64,000 nucleotides of DNA from Nocardioides caeni (GCF_004912195.1 NZ_STGW01000001.1:397552-461551), one strand, 5' to 3'. Counted from the stretch's first letter, positions 26,812-34,951 are shown. Numbers and translations: made by a program. Notes: generated by a model not told the origin, from the sequence alone.

Positions 26812-27330
26812 ATGGAGCAGGAGCACGACGTCGCGGCGAATGACTTCGCCGCGTGGGCGGAGGCCCGGATCGCGTCTCTGCTGCGCTTCGGCTACCTGGT
26901 GACGGGATCCCAGCAGGCCGCGGAGGAGGCGGTCCAGGCGGCGCTGGTGAGGGCGTGTGAGAGGTGGGGCCGGATCAGCCGGACGCAGGACCCGGACCAG
27001 TACGTGCGGCGGATGGTCGTCAACGGGCACGTGTCCGCGTGGCGCAGCTCCCGACGGCGGGAGTCGCCCGTCGCGGAGGTGCGTGGCACCGTCGCGGCCG
27101 ACCCGGCCGACACGGTGGCGCGGAGCGACGCCGTGTGGCGGATGTGCTCCGGGCTCCCGACCCAGCAGCGAGCCGCCGTCGTGCTGCGCTTCTACGAGGA
27201 CCTGGACTATCCCGAGATCGCCGCGATCCTCGACGTCGCCGAGCCCACGGTGCGGTCCCACGTCCACCGAGCGCTCGCGGCGTTGCGTCGCGAGCTGGCG
27301 AGCCAGCACGCAGGGGAGGAGGAGGAGTGA
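26812..27330 (+). CDS. ECF sigma factor, SigE-like (SIG-50-type) family
   Basis: 172 residues from ATG 26812; in-frame GTGs at 26764 and 26800 are alternatives. Sigma region 2 (LLRFGYLVTGSQQAAEEAVQ, then WGRISRTQDPDQYVRRMVVN) and region 4 (LPTQQRAAVVLRFYEDLDYP, then VRSHVHRALAALRRELA) are clear; the phrase FGYLVTG is typical of the actinobacterial SigE-family ECF group. The stop overlaps the next gene by one base (TGATG), so that membrane protein is the likely regulator. Confidence 0.9.
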   Translation: MEQEHDVAANDFAAWAEARIASLLRFGYLVTGSQQAAEEAVQAALVRACERWGRISRTQDPDQYVRRMVVNGHVSAWRSSRRRESPVAEVRGTVAADPADTVARSDAVWRMCSGLPTQQRAAVVLRFYEDLDYPEIAAILDVAEPTVRSHVHRALAALRRELASQHAGEEEE

Positions 27331-28448
27331 TGGAGGAGCATGAGCTCGAGGAGCTGGTGCGCGGCGGCCTCGCCGAGCGCGCCGGCTCGGCCGACGTCCA
27401 TGCGCTGGGTGTCGGCGAGGTGCGCCGAGCCGTCGCCCAGCGCCGCCGACGGCGCTGGCTGGTGTCGGCGGCCGCCGCCGCGGTCGTGGCGGTCGGTGCG
27501 GCCACCGCGGTCGTGAGCACCGATGGTGCCGACGACCCGCCGCCCGTCGCGACCGAGCCCACGGACGGCGCGGCTGCCCCCGGCTGGCGCACCGAGTCGT
27601 GGGGTGGGTTGACTGTCGAGGTCCCAGCGGACTGGGGGTACGGCGGTGCGCCCCTGTCCTTCGCTGGCGACACCAGCGCCTGCCCGCCGGCCTATGTCAG
27701 CGGAGACTGGGTCTCTGGTTGGGTAGGACGACCGGTCCTCCTGTCCGACGTCTGTGCGCGCTATCCGTGGCTGGAGAACTCTCCGCAGGAGGATGACCCC
27801 ACGCCGTACGTCTGGCTGGGCGGTGACGTCGAGGTCGGCACGGTCACCTGGCCCGGTGGCCTGGTCCAGGAGACGGTCGAGGCCGAGGGAGAGCGGCTGA
27901 CGGTTGCGAGCACGGACCCGGACCTGCGGGCCCGGATCATCGCGTCGGCCCGTCCGGTCGAGGTCTGTCCGGCCTCGTCGGCGACCATCCCGGACGGCTC
28001 CTCCGGCATGTCCGACGAGGGGAGGGGCGACCCGATCGATGCCGTGGTCTGCGCCTACCGTCTGGAGGAGGGCGCGTTCCGGCTGACCTATGCCCGGGCG
28101 ACCACGGCTGACGTCGTCGACCAGGCGTGGTCGGCGCAGGCCGAGGCGTCCGCGGTCGGTGCTCCGACGGCCTGCTCGCGCGAGGTGCGGCAGTACGTCA
28201 GCGTGCAGGCGCGCTACGACGACCCGTTCGGAGCCCAGCCGCTCGTCCAGCGAGCGGTCTTCCGCTTGGGTTGCACCGGCGAGGTGGATCTCGGCACCGA
28301 CTTCTTCGACCACCCCAACCGGCTGCGGACGAAGTTGGTCCGCGACGGCGTCGTCCCGTGGGCCGTCGACCCGGGGATCGCCTCCGTCGTGAGCGCCCCG
28401 ACGGACGCGCAGTTCCTGGCCGGCTGGCTCATCGGCATGCAGGGCTGA
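27330..28448 (+). CDS. Membrane protein partner of the ECF sigma factor (putative anti-sigma)
   Basis: 372 residues. A ~45-residue cytoplasmic, Arg-rich N-terminus (EVRRAVAQRRRRRWL), one transmembrane helix (VSAAAAAVVAVGAATAVVS) and a ~300-residue exported domain with six or more cysteines (e.g. DTSACPP, LSDVCARYPW, VVCAYRLEE, PTACSREV, FRLGCTGEV). No HxxxCxxC zinc motif is seen, so it is not a classic ZAS anti-sigma. One-base overlap with the sigma gene argues for a functional pair. The exported domain is not recognised. Confidence 0.75.
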   Translation: MEEHELEELVRGGLAERAGSADVHALGVGEVRRAVAQRRRRRWLVSAAAAAVVAVGAATAVVSTDGADDPPPVATEPTDGAAAPGWRTESWGGLTVEVPADWGYGGAPLSFAGDTSACPPAYVSGDWVSGWVGRPVLLSDVCARYPWLENSPQEDDPTPYVWLGGDVEVGTVTWPGGLVQETVEAEGERLTVASTDPDLRARIIASARPVEVCPASSATIPDGSSGMSDEGRGDPIDAVVCAYRLEEGAFRLTYARATTADVVDQAWSAQAEASAVGAPTACSREVRQYVSVQARYDDPFGAQPLVQRAVFRLGCTGEVDLGTDFFDHPNRLRTKLVRDGVVPWAVDPGIASVVSAPTDAQFLAGWLIGMQG

Positions 28449-28466
28449 CTCTCGTCGGCGAGTGGG

Positions 28467-29615
28467 TCAGAGCAGGTCCTGCCGTTTGACGACGACTTCT
28501 CGCACGATCAGCAGGATCGCCGCGGCCACGGGGATCGCGAGCAGGGCTCCGACGACGCCGAGCAGGCCCGCGCCGATCAGTGCCGCGATGACGATGACGG
28601 CACCGGGCAGGTCGACGGACTTGCTCATCACCCGCGGGTAGACGACGTAGTTCTCGACCTGCTGGTAGATCACGTAGAAGATCACGCACGCGATGCCGGT
28701 CTTGATGTCGGTGGCGAAGGCGATCGCCGAGACGATCACGGCGCCGAGGGTGGCACCGATCATCGGGATGACGTCGAGCACGGCCACGACGAAGGCCAGC
28801 GCGACGGCGTACTCGCCGATCTCGGTGAACGACAGGAAGATCAGCGACGTGATGCCGGCGCACAGCGCCACCACGAACGCACCGGAGACATAGCCGCCGA
28901 TGTTGGCGATCACCTTGTCGCCGATCGCGGCCACCCGCGAGCGACGCGAGGCCGGGGCGAGACGGTAGACCGCGGTGGTGGTCGTGCGCAGCGAGGCGAG
29001 GAAGTAGAGCGTCAGCACGACGATCACGAACATGTTGAACAGCGCCGAGATGATCTTGATGCCGAAGCCCAGCGCGCCGCCGAACAGGGCCGAGACGAAG
29101 TCACCGTCGGTGATCTTGGCCTCGATCTTGTCGATGACGTCGTACTCGTCGTTGAGCTCCTGGATCCGCTTGTTCTCCTGGAGCTGGTCGAGCCAGATCG
29201 GCGCGTTCTTGGTGAGCGCGCTGACCTGGTCGGTGATCACCGGGACGATCGCCACGAGGAACAGCGCGACCGCACCCAGCGCGAGCAGGATCACGACGGT
29301 GACCGAGAACGAGCGCCGCAGCCCACGCCTCTCGAGGAGCTCGACGGCCGGGTTGAGCCCGGCGGCCAGGAAGAACGCGACCACGATCATCATCAGCACC
29401 GAGCCGATGCTGGTGACGGCCTGGAAGAGCCACCACGCCGTCAGTGCTCCGAGCGCGCCGACGAAGCCGTAGTAGAACGGCGAACGGCGGTCGAACGGCT
29501 TGCCCGGGGCGCCGTAGGGCGCGGGCGCGGGGGTCGGCGACGCGGGGTCGATCCCCGCATGACCGGCGACGCTGTCGAGCTGGTCGTCGGTCGGGCCTGC
29601 CCCGCCGTCGCTCAA
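28467..29615 (-). CDS. AI-2E family (PerM-like) transporter
   Basis: 382 residues. After a ~45-residue Pro-rich N-terminus come about seven to eight membrane segments, including SVLMMIVVAFFLAAGLNPAV and the C-terminal signature FVVAVLDVIPMIGATLGAVI. AI-2E/PerM proteins export autoinducer-2, Na+ or other solutes; the substrate here is open. The start is a TTG inside TTGA, overlapping the stop of the coiled-coil gene, so translation appears coupled. No nearer ATG exists in the N-terminus. Confidence 0.85.
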   Translation of the reverse strand: MSDGGAGPTDDQLDSVAGHAGIDPASPTPAPAPYGAPGKPFDRRSPFYYGFVGALGALTAWWLFQAVTSIGSVLMMIVVAFFLAAGLNPAVELLERRGLRRSFSVTVVILLALGAVALFLVAIVPVITDQVSALTKNAPIWLDQLQENKRIQELNDEYDVIDKIEAKITDGDFVSALFGGALGFGIKIISALFNMFVIVVLTLYFLASLRTTTTAVYRLAPASRRSRVAAIGDKVIANIGGYVSGAFVVALCAGITSLIFLSFTEIGEYAVALAFVVAVLDVIPMIGATLGAVIVSAIAFATDIKTGIACVIFYVIYQQVENYVVYPRVMSKSVDLPGAVIVIAALIGAGLLGVVGALLAIPVAAAILLIVREVVVKRQDLL

Positions 29616-30844
29616 CTCTCGTCCTCGCCGAAGCCGGCGACGAGGTCGGCCAGCGAGCTGAGCTGGGCGGTGATCGCGGCCCGTCGCTTGGTGAGCCGGT
29701 CGAGCTCGGCCCGGCGGCTCGCGATCTCACGCTGCACCTCGGCGTCACCGCTGGCGGTGATGGCCTCGGCCTGGGTCCGGGCCGACACGATGATCTGCTC
29801 GGCCTCGCGCCGCGCCCGGGTCAGGATGCCCTCGGACTCCGACTGGGCTGCGCTCCGGTTGGCCGTCGCCTGCTGGTTGGCCTCGGACGCGCGGGCCTCG
29901 GCGGCGTTGGCGCGCTCCTCGGCCTCCTCGACCAGGCGGCGGGTCTCCGCGACCGCGGTGTTGTGGTGGTCGGTGGCCTCGCGAGCCAGTCGCTCCTTCT
30001 CCACGGCCAGTGCCCGCCGGGCCTCCTGCACCTCGCGGTCGACGGCCGCACGGGCCTGCTCGACGTCGCGCTGCGCCTGGCTGCGCTGCTCGGAGACCTC
30101 CTGCTGTGCCGCGAGACGCAGCTGGTCGGCCTCCCGCCGGGCCCCGGCGAGAGTGTCCTCGGCCTCGCTCTTGGCGAGTGAGCGCTCCTGCTCCGCGTCG
30201 GTCAGCAGACGGGTGCGGTTCTCCTCCAGCTCACGCAGCTGGACGGCCCGCATGTCGTCGGCCTCGCGGGCAGCCTCCGCCCGGATCGCCTTGGCGTCGC
30301 GGGTGGCCTGGTCACGGATCTCGGTGGCGTCGGCCTCGGCGATCGACCGGATCTCGCCCGCCTCCTCCTCGGCGAGGCGCAGCATCGCGCTGGCCCGACC
30401 GCCGAGTCCGGCGTAGGACGGGTTCTCCGCCTCGGCCAGCTCGGCCTTGAGGCGGGCGACCTCCTTGTCGAGGTCGATGACCCGCTGCTCGGACTCGGTG
30501 AGGCTCGCGCCGAGAGTGGCCTTCTCGCTGGCCAGCTGTCGGATCTGGGCGTCGACGGCGTCGCGGTCGTAGCCGCCCTTGCGGACGATCGGCAGGCCGC
30601 CGGCGGTGGACTGGGCGCCGTAGCCGGTCGGGCGGGCCGCCGACGTCGAGGCGGCACTCGCCGGGCGCTGGGCCGCGGGGGCAACCCGCTGCGCCGTGGG
30701 AGCGGCCGGTGTTGCAGGCCGTTCGGCCGCGCGCTGGGCGGGGATCACCTGGGTCGGTTCGTCGTCGGCCTTCGTGCTCACGGTCGTGGACTCCTCGGTC
30801 GGGGTGGGCTCGTCGTCGAAGATGGACAGACCCTGGTCGCTCAT
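29612..30844 (-). CDS. Long coiled-coil, DivIVA-like/FilP-Scy-like protein
   Basis: 410 residues from ATG 30844 (MSDQGLSIFDDE), with gggag upstream. A ~100-residue Ala/Pro/Thr-rich disordered N-terminus leads to GYDRDAVDAQIRQLASEK, which resembles the DivIVA N-terminal membrane-binding motif, then an almost unbroken heptad-rich coiled coil (e.g. EDTLAGARREADQLRLAAQQ) to the C-terminus. In Streptomyces coelicolor the coiled-coil cytoskeletal genes filP and scy sit next to methylmalonyl-CoA epimerase, thiolase and meaB, as this gene nearly does here, which supports a FilP/Scy-type structural role in polarity or cell shape. Exact function is inferred. Confidence 0.78.
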   Translation of the reverse strand: MSDQGLSIFDDEPTPTEESTTVSTKADDEPTQVIPAQRAAERPATPAAPTAQRVAPAAQRPASAASTSAARPTGYGAQSTAGGLPIVRKGGYDRDAVDAQIRQLASEKATLGASLTESEQRVIDLDKEVARLKAELAEAENPSYAGLGGRASAMLRLAEEEAGEIRSIAEADATEIRDQATRDAKAIRAEAAREADDMRAVQLRELEENRTRLLTDAEQERSLAKSEAEDTLAGARREADQLRLAAQQEVSEQRSQAQRDVEQARAAVDREVQEARRALAVEKERLAREATDHHNTAVAETRRLVEEAEERANAAEARASEANQQATANRSAAQSESEGILTRARREAEQIIVSARTQAEAITASGDAEVQREIASRRAELDRLTKRRAAITAQLSSLADLVAGFGEDES

Positions 30845-30918
30845 GGAATGAGGCTCCCTGGTTGGTGCGTGCATGGGGGGGACCGGTCAATGATCCCCGA
30901 TCGGCTCGCCGTTTCCCA

Positions 30919-30942
30919 GCAGGCCCCACCGGTGGGGCCTGC
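30919..30942. promoter_or_regulatory. 24-bp perfect palindrome upstream of the coiled-coil gene
   Basis: Two 12-nt arms (GCAGGCCCCACC and its complement) with no spacer, 75 bp upstream of the coiled-coil start and 125 bp past the ccr stop. It could be a regulator site or, as a cruciform/hairpin, part of the ccr terminator region. Confidence 0.45.
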
Positions 30943-30981
30943 GTCACAGCTCGGATGGCCGGCGGTGGTGGAGATGACGAA

Positions 30982-31013
30982 CAGGGGCCCGCGCGAGATC
31001 GCGCGAGCCCCTG
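30982..31013 (-). terminator. Terminator hairpin after ccr
   Basis: 14-bp arms CAGGGGCCCGCGCG / CGCGCGAGCCCCTG with one mismatch and a 4-nt loop, 53 bp downstream of the ccr stop on the minus strand. The sequence leaving the hairpin is tgttcgtc, only weakly T-rich. Confidence 0.65.
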
Positions 31014-31066
31014 CTCGTCGTACGGCGTGCGGCGCGGCCTGTTCTGTTCAGGTCGGCCGGGTGGGA

Positions 31067-32416
31067 TCAGATGCCCCGGAAGAGGTTGATCTTGTCGAGG
31101 TGCTGGGCGCGCATCTCGGGCTTCGTCACGCCCAGGCCCTCCTCGGGGGAGAGGCACAGGACGCCGACCTTGCCCTGGTGCTTGTTGTGGTGGACGTCGA
31201 GGGCGGCCTGGCCGGTGTCCTCGAGCTTGTAGGTGCGCGAGAGGGTGGGGTGGATCTTGCCCTGCGCGATGAGGCGGTTGGCCTCCCACGACTCGCGGTA
31301 GTTGGCGAAGTGGCTGGAGATGATCTTCTTGAGGTTCATCCACAGGTAGCGGTTGTCGTACTCGTGCATGTAGCCCGAGGTGGAGGCGCAGGTGGTGATG
31401 GTGCCGCCCTTGCGGGTGACGTAGACCGAGGCGCCGAAGGTCTCGCGGCCGGGGTGCTCGAAGACGATGTCGATGTCCTCGCCGCCGGTGAGCTCGCGGA
31501 TGGCCTTGCCGAAGCGCTGCCACTCCTTGGGGTTCTGCTTCGTGCCCTCCTCGTTCCAGAACTTCGGAGCGAGCTCGGAGCGGTTGATGACGTGCTCGGC
31601 GCCCATGTTGCGCACGATCTGGGCCTTCTCCTCGTTGGAGACCACGCAGATCGGGTTGGCGCCACCGTTGAGGGCGTACTGGGTGGCGAAGCCGCCGAGG
31701 CCGCCGGAGGCGCCCCAGATCAGGACGTTGTCGCCCTGCTTCATGTTGCCGCCGTTGGCGGAGACGAGCTGGCGGTAGGCGGTGCAGTTGACCAGGCCGG
31801 GGGAGGCGGCCTCCTCCCAGGTGAGGTGCTCGGGCTTGGGCATGAGCTGGTTGGCCTTGACCATGGCGACGTCGGCGAGGCCGCCGAAGTTGGTCTCGAA
31901 GCCCCAGATGCGCTGGGAGGGGTCCATCATCGTGTCGTTGTGGCCGTCGGGGGCCTCGAGCTCGACGGAGAGGCAGTGCGCGACGACGCGGTCGCCGGGC
32001 TTCCACTTGGTGACGCCGGCGCCGACGGCGAGCACGACGCCGGACAGGTCCGAGCCCACGATGTGGTAGTCGAGGTTGTGGCGGGCGCCGAGCTCGGACT
32101 CGCGACCGTAGCGCTCGAGGAAGCCGAAGGTGGAGACGGGCTCGAAGATCGAGGTCCACACGGTGTTGTAGTTGATCGCTGAGGCCATGACCGCCACGAA
32201 CGCCTCGCCCGGACCGAGCTCGGGGAGGGCCACGTCGTCGACGTGGAGAGACTTGCGCGGGTCCTTGTCGCGGGAGGCGACGCCTTCGAACATGTCGACC
32301 TCGTCCTTGTGCACCGTGACGGCGCGGTAGGACTCGGGAAGCTCGAGGTTGGCGAAGTCCTCCGGGGAGGTGTCGCCGGATTCGGCGGCCTGGATGGCGT
32401 CGAGGATGTGCTGCAC
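31067..32416 (-). CDS. ccrA: Crotonyl-CoA carboxylase/reductase
   Basis: NADPH-dependent reductive carboxylation of crotonyl-CoA to (2S)-ethylmalonyl-CoA, the defining enzyme of the ethylmalonyl-CoA pathway. 449 residues from GTG 32416 (QHILDAIQAAE), with aggag 10 bp upstream; an open frame to 32500 runs through the operator and is rejected. MDR-fold landmarks: SAINYNTVWTSIFEPVSTFG, QRIWGFETNFGG, LIWGASGGLGG (nucleotide binding) and IDIVFEHPGRETFGASV. The Asn of INYN, Phe-Glu of GFETN and His of FEHPGR correspond to the CO2-binding residues described for this family, which separates it from plain enoyl reductases. Confidence 0.95.
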   Translation of the reverse strand: MQHILDAIQAAESGDTSPEDFANLELPESYRAVTVHKDEVDMFEGVASRDKDPRKSLHVDDVALPELGPGEAFVAVMASAINYNTVWTSIFEPVSTFGFLERYGRESELGARHNLDYHIVGSDLSGVVLAVGAGVTKWKPGDRVVAHCLSVELEAPDGHNDTMMDPSQRIWGFETNFGGLADVAMVKANQLMPKPEHLTWEEAASPGLVNCTAYRQLVSANGGNMKQGDNVLIWGASGGLGGFATQYALNGGANPICVVSNEEKAQIVRNMGAEHVINRSELAPKFWNEEGTKQNPKEWQRFGKAIRELTGGEDIDIVFEHPGRETFGASVYVTRKGGTITTCASTSGYMHEYDNRYLWMNLKKIISSHFANYRESWEANRLIAQGKIHPTLSRTYKLEDTGQAALDVHHNKHQGKVGVLCLSPEEGLGVTKPEMRAQHLDKINLFRGI

Positions 32417-32470
32417 GATCGTCGTCTCCTGGTTGTCTGCGATGGGGTGGGCGCTCGGCCCCGGCGGAAG

Positions 32471-32486
32471 ATTACCCATCGGTAAT
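32471..32486 (-). promoter_or_regulatory. Putative pathway operator upstream of ccr
   Basis: On the minus strand ATTACCGATGGGTAAT, with perfect 6-bp arms around a 4-nt spacer. Its right arm continues into TAATCT, a plausible -10, and it ends 54 bp before the ccr GTG. It also lies about 135 bp upstream of divergent pxpA. Same class as the sites at 18380, 23124 and 35483. Confidence 0.68.
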
Positions 32487-32621
32487 GTTCGAGGGGGCAC
32501 TTCGTGACCGTCGTCTCACGGACGGGGCGCACCCGGCATGCGCCACCATAGGCCCGTGACGTTGCATTCGGGTCGCTCTGGGCAGGCGGGCACGGACCCG
32601 CGGGTGGACGCGGGAGCCGCC

Positions 32622-33362
32622 GTGGCGGCCGTCGCGATCGACGTCAACGCCGACGTGGGGGAGTCCTTCGGACGCTGGGAGCTGGGCGACGACGCGGCCC
32701 TGATGCCGCACCTCACCAGCGCCAACGTGGCCTGCGGCTTCCACGCGGGCGACCCGCTGACCCTGCGGAGGACCTGCGAGTCCGCCGTCGAGCACGGCGT
32801 GCGGATCGGCGCCCAGGTCGGCTACCGCGACCTCGCCGGCTTCGGTCGGCGCTACATCGAGATGCCGGCTGCCGACCTCGAGGCCGACGTGCTCTATCAG
32901 CTCGGTGCCCTCGACGGCATCGCCCGGGCAGCGGGCGGGCAGGTCTCCTACGTCAAGCCCCACGGCGCGCTCTATCACGCGGTCCAGAGCCGGTCGACGG
33001 TCGCGCGAGCGGTGCTGCGGGCCGTGGCCGCCTTCAACGACGCCCACGGCGTCGAGCTGCCCGTCCTCGGACAACCGGGCGCCACCTTCCTCGACGTCGC
33101 CGACGACACCGGGATCACGGCGATCGCCGAGGGCTTCGCCGACCGGGCCTACCGTCCCGACGGGACGCTGACACCTCGGTCCGAGCCGAGCGCCGTGCTC
33201 ACCGACCCGACCGACGTGGCTGCGCAGGCGGTCCTGCTCGCGCACGCCGGCGACGTCCGCTCGCTGTGCGTCCACGGCGACTCGCCCGGCGCACCTGCCC
33301 TCGCCGCCGCCGTGCGCCAGGCCCTCGCCGAGACGGGGATCGACGTCCGGCCCTTCACGTGA
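32622..33362 (+). CDS. pxpA: 5-oxoprolinase subunit PxpA (LamB/YcsF family)
   Basis: With PxpB and PxpC, ATP-dependent opening of 5-oxo-L-proline to glutamate. 246 residues from GTG 32622, chosen because gggag lies 5 bp upstream and the protein then begins AAVAIDVNADVGESFGRW as the family does; starts at 32604, 32556 or 32538 are in frame. Motifs: DVNADVGESFG, ANVACGFHAGDP, VSYVKPHGALYH and LCVHGDSPGA. The stop overlaps pxpB by 4 bp (GTGA). Divergent from ccr. Confidence 0.9.
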   Translation: MAAVAIDVNADVGESFGRWELGDDAALMPHLTSANVACGFHAGDPLTLRRTCESAVEHGVRIGAQVGYRDLAGFGRRYIEMPAADLEADVLYQLGALDGIARAAGGQVSYVKPHGALYHAVQSRSTVARAVLRAVAAFNDAHGVELPVLGQPGATFLDVADDTGITAIAEGFADRAYRPDGTLTPRSEPSAVLTDPTDVAAQAVLLAHAGDVRSLCVHGDSPGAPALAAAVRQALAETGIDVRPFT

Positions 33363-34000
33363 GGACCCTCCCGTACGGCGACCGCGGGCTCCTGGTCGAG
33401 CTGGCCGACACCGCGGACGTGGTCGCCGTGGCCGACATCGTCCGCGCCCACCCCGCTGCGCCCGAGCTGCTCGCCGACCTCGTCCCCGGTGCACGGACGG
33501 TGCTGCTCGTGGCGCGACCTGGAGTGGCGGTGGAGCGCCTGCGGGGGATGGTCCCTGCCCACAAGCACCGGATTTCGCCGAAATCCGGTGCCTTTGGGCA
33601 GGGACTATCCCGGCCGGAGGTGGAGGTCGTGGTCCCGGTGACCTACGACGGCCCGGACCTCGCGGACGTCGCCCGTCTCACCGGGCTCGGAGAGGCCGAC
33701 GTGGTGGCCGCGCACACGGGCCGGCCGTGGCGCGTGGCCTTCGGCGGCTTCGCCCCCGGCTTCGCCTACCTCGTCGGCGGCGATCCTCGCCTGCAGGTGC
33801 CCCGGCTCGAGCGGCCCCGGACCGAGGTCCCCGCTGGAGCCGTGGGGCTGGCGGGGGAGTTCAGCGGCATCTACCCACGCCGGAGTCCCGGAGGCTGGCA
33901 GCTCATCGGCCGCACCGAGCTGGTGATGTGGGACCTCGAGCGGTCCTCGCCCGCCCTGCTCGCCGCAGGCACGACGGTCCGGTTCGAGGCGGTCGGGTGA
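33359..34000 (+). CDS. pxpB: 5-oxoprolinase subunit PxpB (KipI family), interrupted by a palindrome
   Basis: 213 residues from GTG 33359. The N-terminal KipI domain (TLPYGDRGLLVELADTADVV) and the C-terminal domain (WRVAFGGFAPGFAYLVGGDP, then TEVPAGAVGLAGEFSGIYPR, GGWQLIGRT) are intact. Between them, residues ~65-83 (PAHKHRISPKSGAFGQGL) are encoded by a 55-nt hairpin-forming element and look unlike the family linker. The frame is preserved, so the gene is probably functional. Overlaps pxpA and pxpC by 4 bp each. Confidence 0.9.
   Translation: MRTLPYGDRGLLVELADTADVVAVADIVRAHPAAPELLADLVPGARTVLLVARPGVAVERLRGMVPAHKHRISPKSGAFGQGLSRPEVEVVVPVTYDGPDLADVARLTGLGEADVVAAHTGRPWRVAFGGFAPGFAYLVGGDPRLQVPRLERPRTEVPAGAVGLAGEFSGIYPRRSPGGWQLIGRTELVMWDLERSSPALLAAGTTVRFEAVG
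33551..33605. repeat. 55-nt near-perfect palindrome inserted in pxpB
   Basis: Outer arms GTCCCTGCCCA / TGGGCAGGGAC (33551-33561, 33595-33605) flank inner 13-nt arms GCACCGGATTTCG / CGAAATCCGGTGC (33565-33577, 33579-33591) separated by one base. The inner part is notably AT-richer than the gene. It is read in frame within the PxpB interdomain linker. No second copy exists in this window. Confidence 0.8.
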
Positions 34001-34851
34001 GCGACCTCGTCGTGACCGCGGTCGACGGCGGCCCCTGCCTCATCGAGGACGAGGGGCGGCCGGGCCATGCCGCGATCGGCGTCGGCGCCAGCGGCGCGGC
34101 CGACCGGGCGTCGTACTCCCTGGGGAACCGGATGGTCGGCAACGCGCCCGGCGCCGCCGCGGTCGAGGTGGTGCTCGGCGGGCTCGAGGTCCAGGCGGCC
34201 GGCTACGTCACGGTCTGCGTCACCGGCGCCCCGACGCCATTGCGGGTGGACAGCCGTGCCGAGCCGTCGGGCGCCGTCCTGACGCTGCGGCCGGGCCAGC
34301 GCCTGCGCCTCGGCACGCCGCCGAGCGGGTTGCGCTCCTACGTGGCGATCCGCGGGGGAGTCGACGTCGCGAGTGTCCTCGGCTCGCGCTCCCACGACCA
34401 GCTCGCGGCGCTCGGTCCCGCGCCGCTGGTGCCGGGGACGACGCTGCCGGTGGGGCACGCGGCTGCCGGGCCGATCCTCGTCGACGCGGTCTCCCCGGCG
34501 TCGTACGACCGGGAGGCGGAGCTGCGGGTCGTGCCCGGCCCGCGTGCCGACTGGTTCGCCGATCCCGGACAGCTCGTGCGCGACACCTGGGTGGTGGGCC
34601 CCGAGAGCAACCGGGTCGGCCTCCGGCTGACCGGCACGCCGCTCGCCGCCGTCCGCGACCGCGGTCAGCTGCCCAGCGAGGGCGCCCTGCGCGGTGCGAT
34701 CCAGGTCCCACCGGACGGGCTGCCGGTCGTCTTCGGGCCCGACCACCCCGTCACCGGTGGCTATCCGGTCGTCGGGGTCATCGTCGACGCCGACATCGAC
34801 CGGCTCGCCCAGCTCCGCCCCGGCGATCCACTCCGCCTCCGCTGGAAATGA
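33997..34851 (+). CDS. pxpC: 5-oxoprolinase subunit PxpC (KipA / biotin-dependent carboxyltransferase-like)
   Basis: 284 residues from a GTG that overlaps the pxpB stop (GTGA). Family landmarks: CLIEDEGRPGHAAIGVGASG, ADRASYSLGNRMVGN, AAVEVVLGGLEV, SYVAIRGGVDV with VLGSRSHD, and the C-terminal VFGPDHPVTGGYPVVGVI. Completes a pxpABC operon with standard spacing. The stop (TGA at 34849) is followed directly by a palindromic repeat element that separates it from convergent mce. Confidence 0.91.
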   Translation: MSDLVVTAVDGGPCLIEDEGRPGHAAIGVGASGAADRASYSLGNRMVGNAPGAAAVEVVLGGLEVQAAGYVTVCVTGAPTPLRVDSRAEPSGAVLTLRPGQRLRLGTPPSGLRSYVAIRGGVDVASVLGSRSHDQLAALGPAPLVPGTTLPVGHAAAGPILVDAVSPASYDREAELRVVPGPRADWFADPGQLVRDTWVVGPESNRVGLRLTGTPLAAVRDRGQLPSEGALRGAIQVPPDGLPVVFGPDHPVTGGYPVVGVIVDADIDRLAQLRPGDPLRLRWK

Positions 34852-34855
34852 CGAA

Positions 34856-34951
34856 GTGCGGGAGTTTCTCGCCCGAAGTGGGCCGGTTTCTCACCCGGGA
34901 CCCGCATCTCGGGTGAGAAACCCCCGCACCTCGTGCGAGAAACCCTCGCAC
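34856..34951. repeat. Compound palindromic repeat between pxpC and mce
   Basis: Four related units. GTGCGGGAGTTTCTCGCCC (34856-34874) and GTTTCTCACCCG (34886-34897) face their inverted partners CGGGTGAGAAAC (34910-34921), GGGTGAGAAACCCCCGCAC (34911-34929) and GTGCGAGAAACCCTCGCAC (34933-34951). The inner pair is a perfect 12-bp hairpin; the outer pair matches at 17 of 19. It fills the space between convergent genes and may serve as a two-way terminator. Confidence 0.75.
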
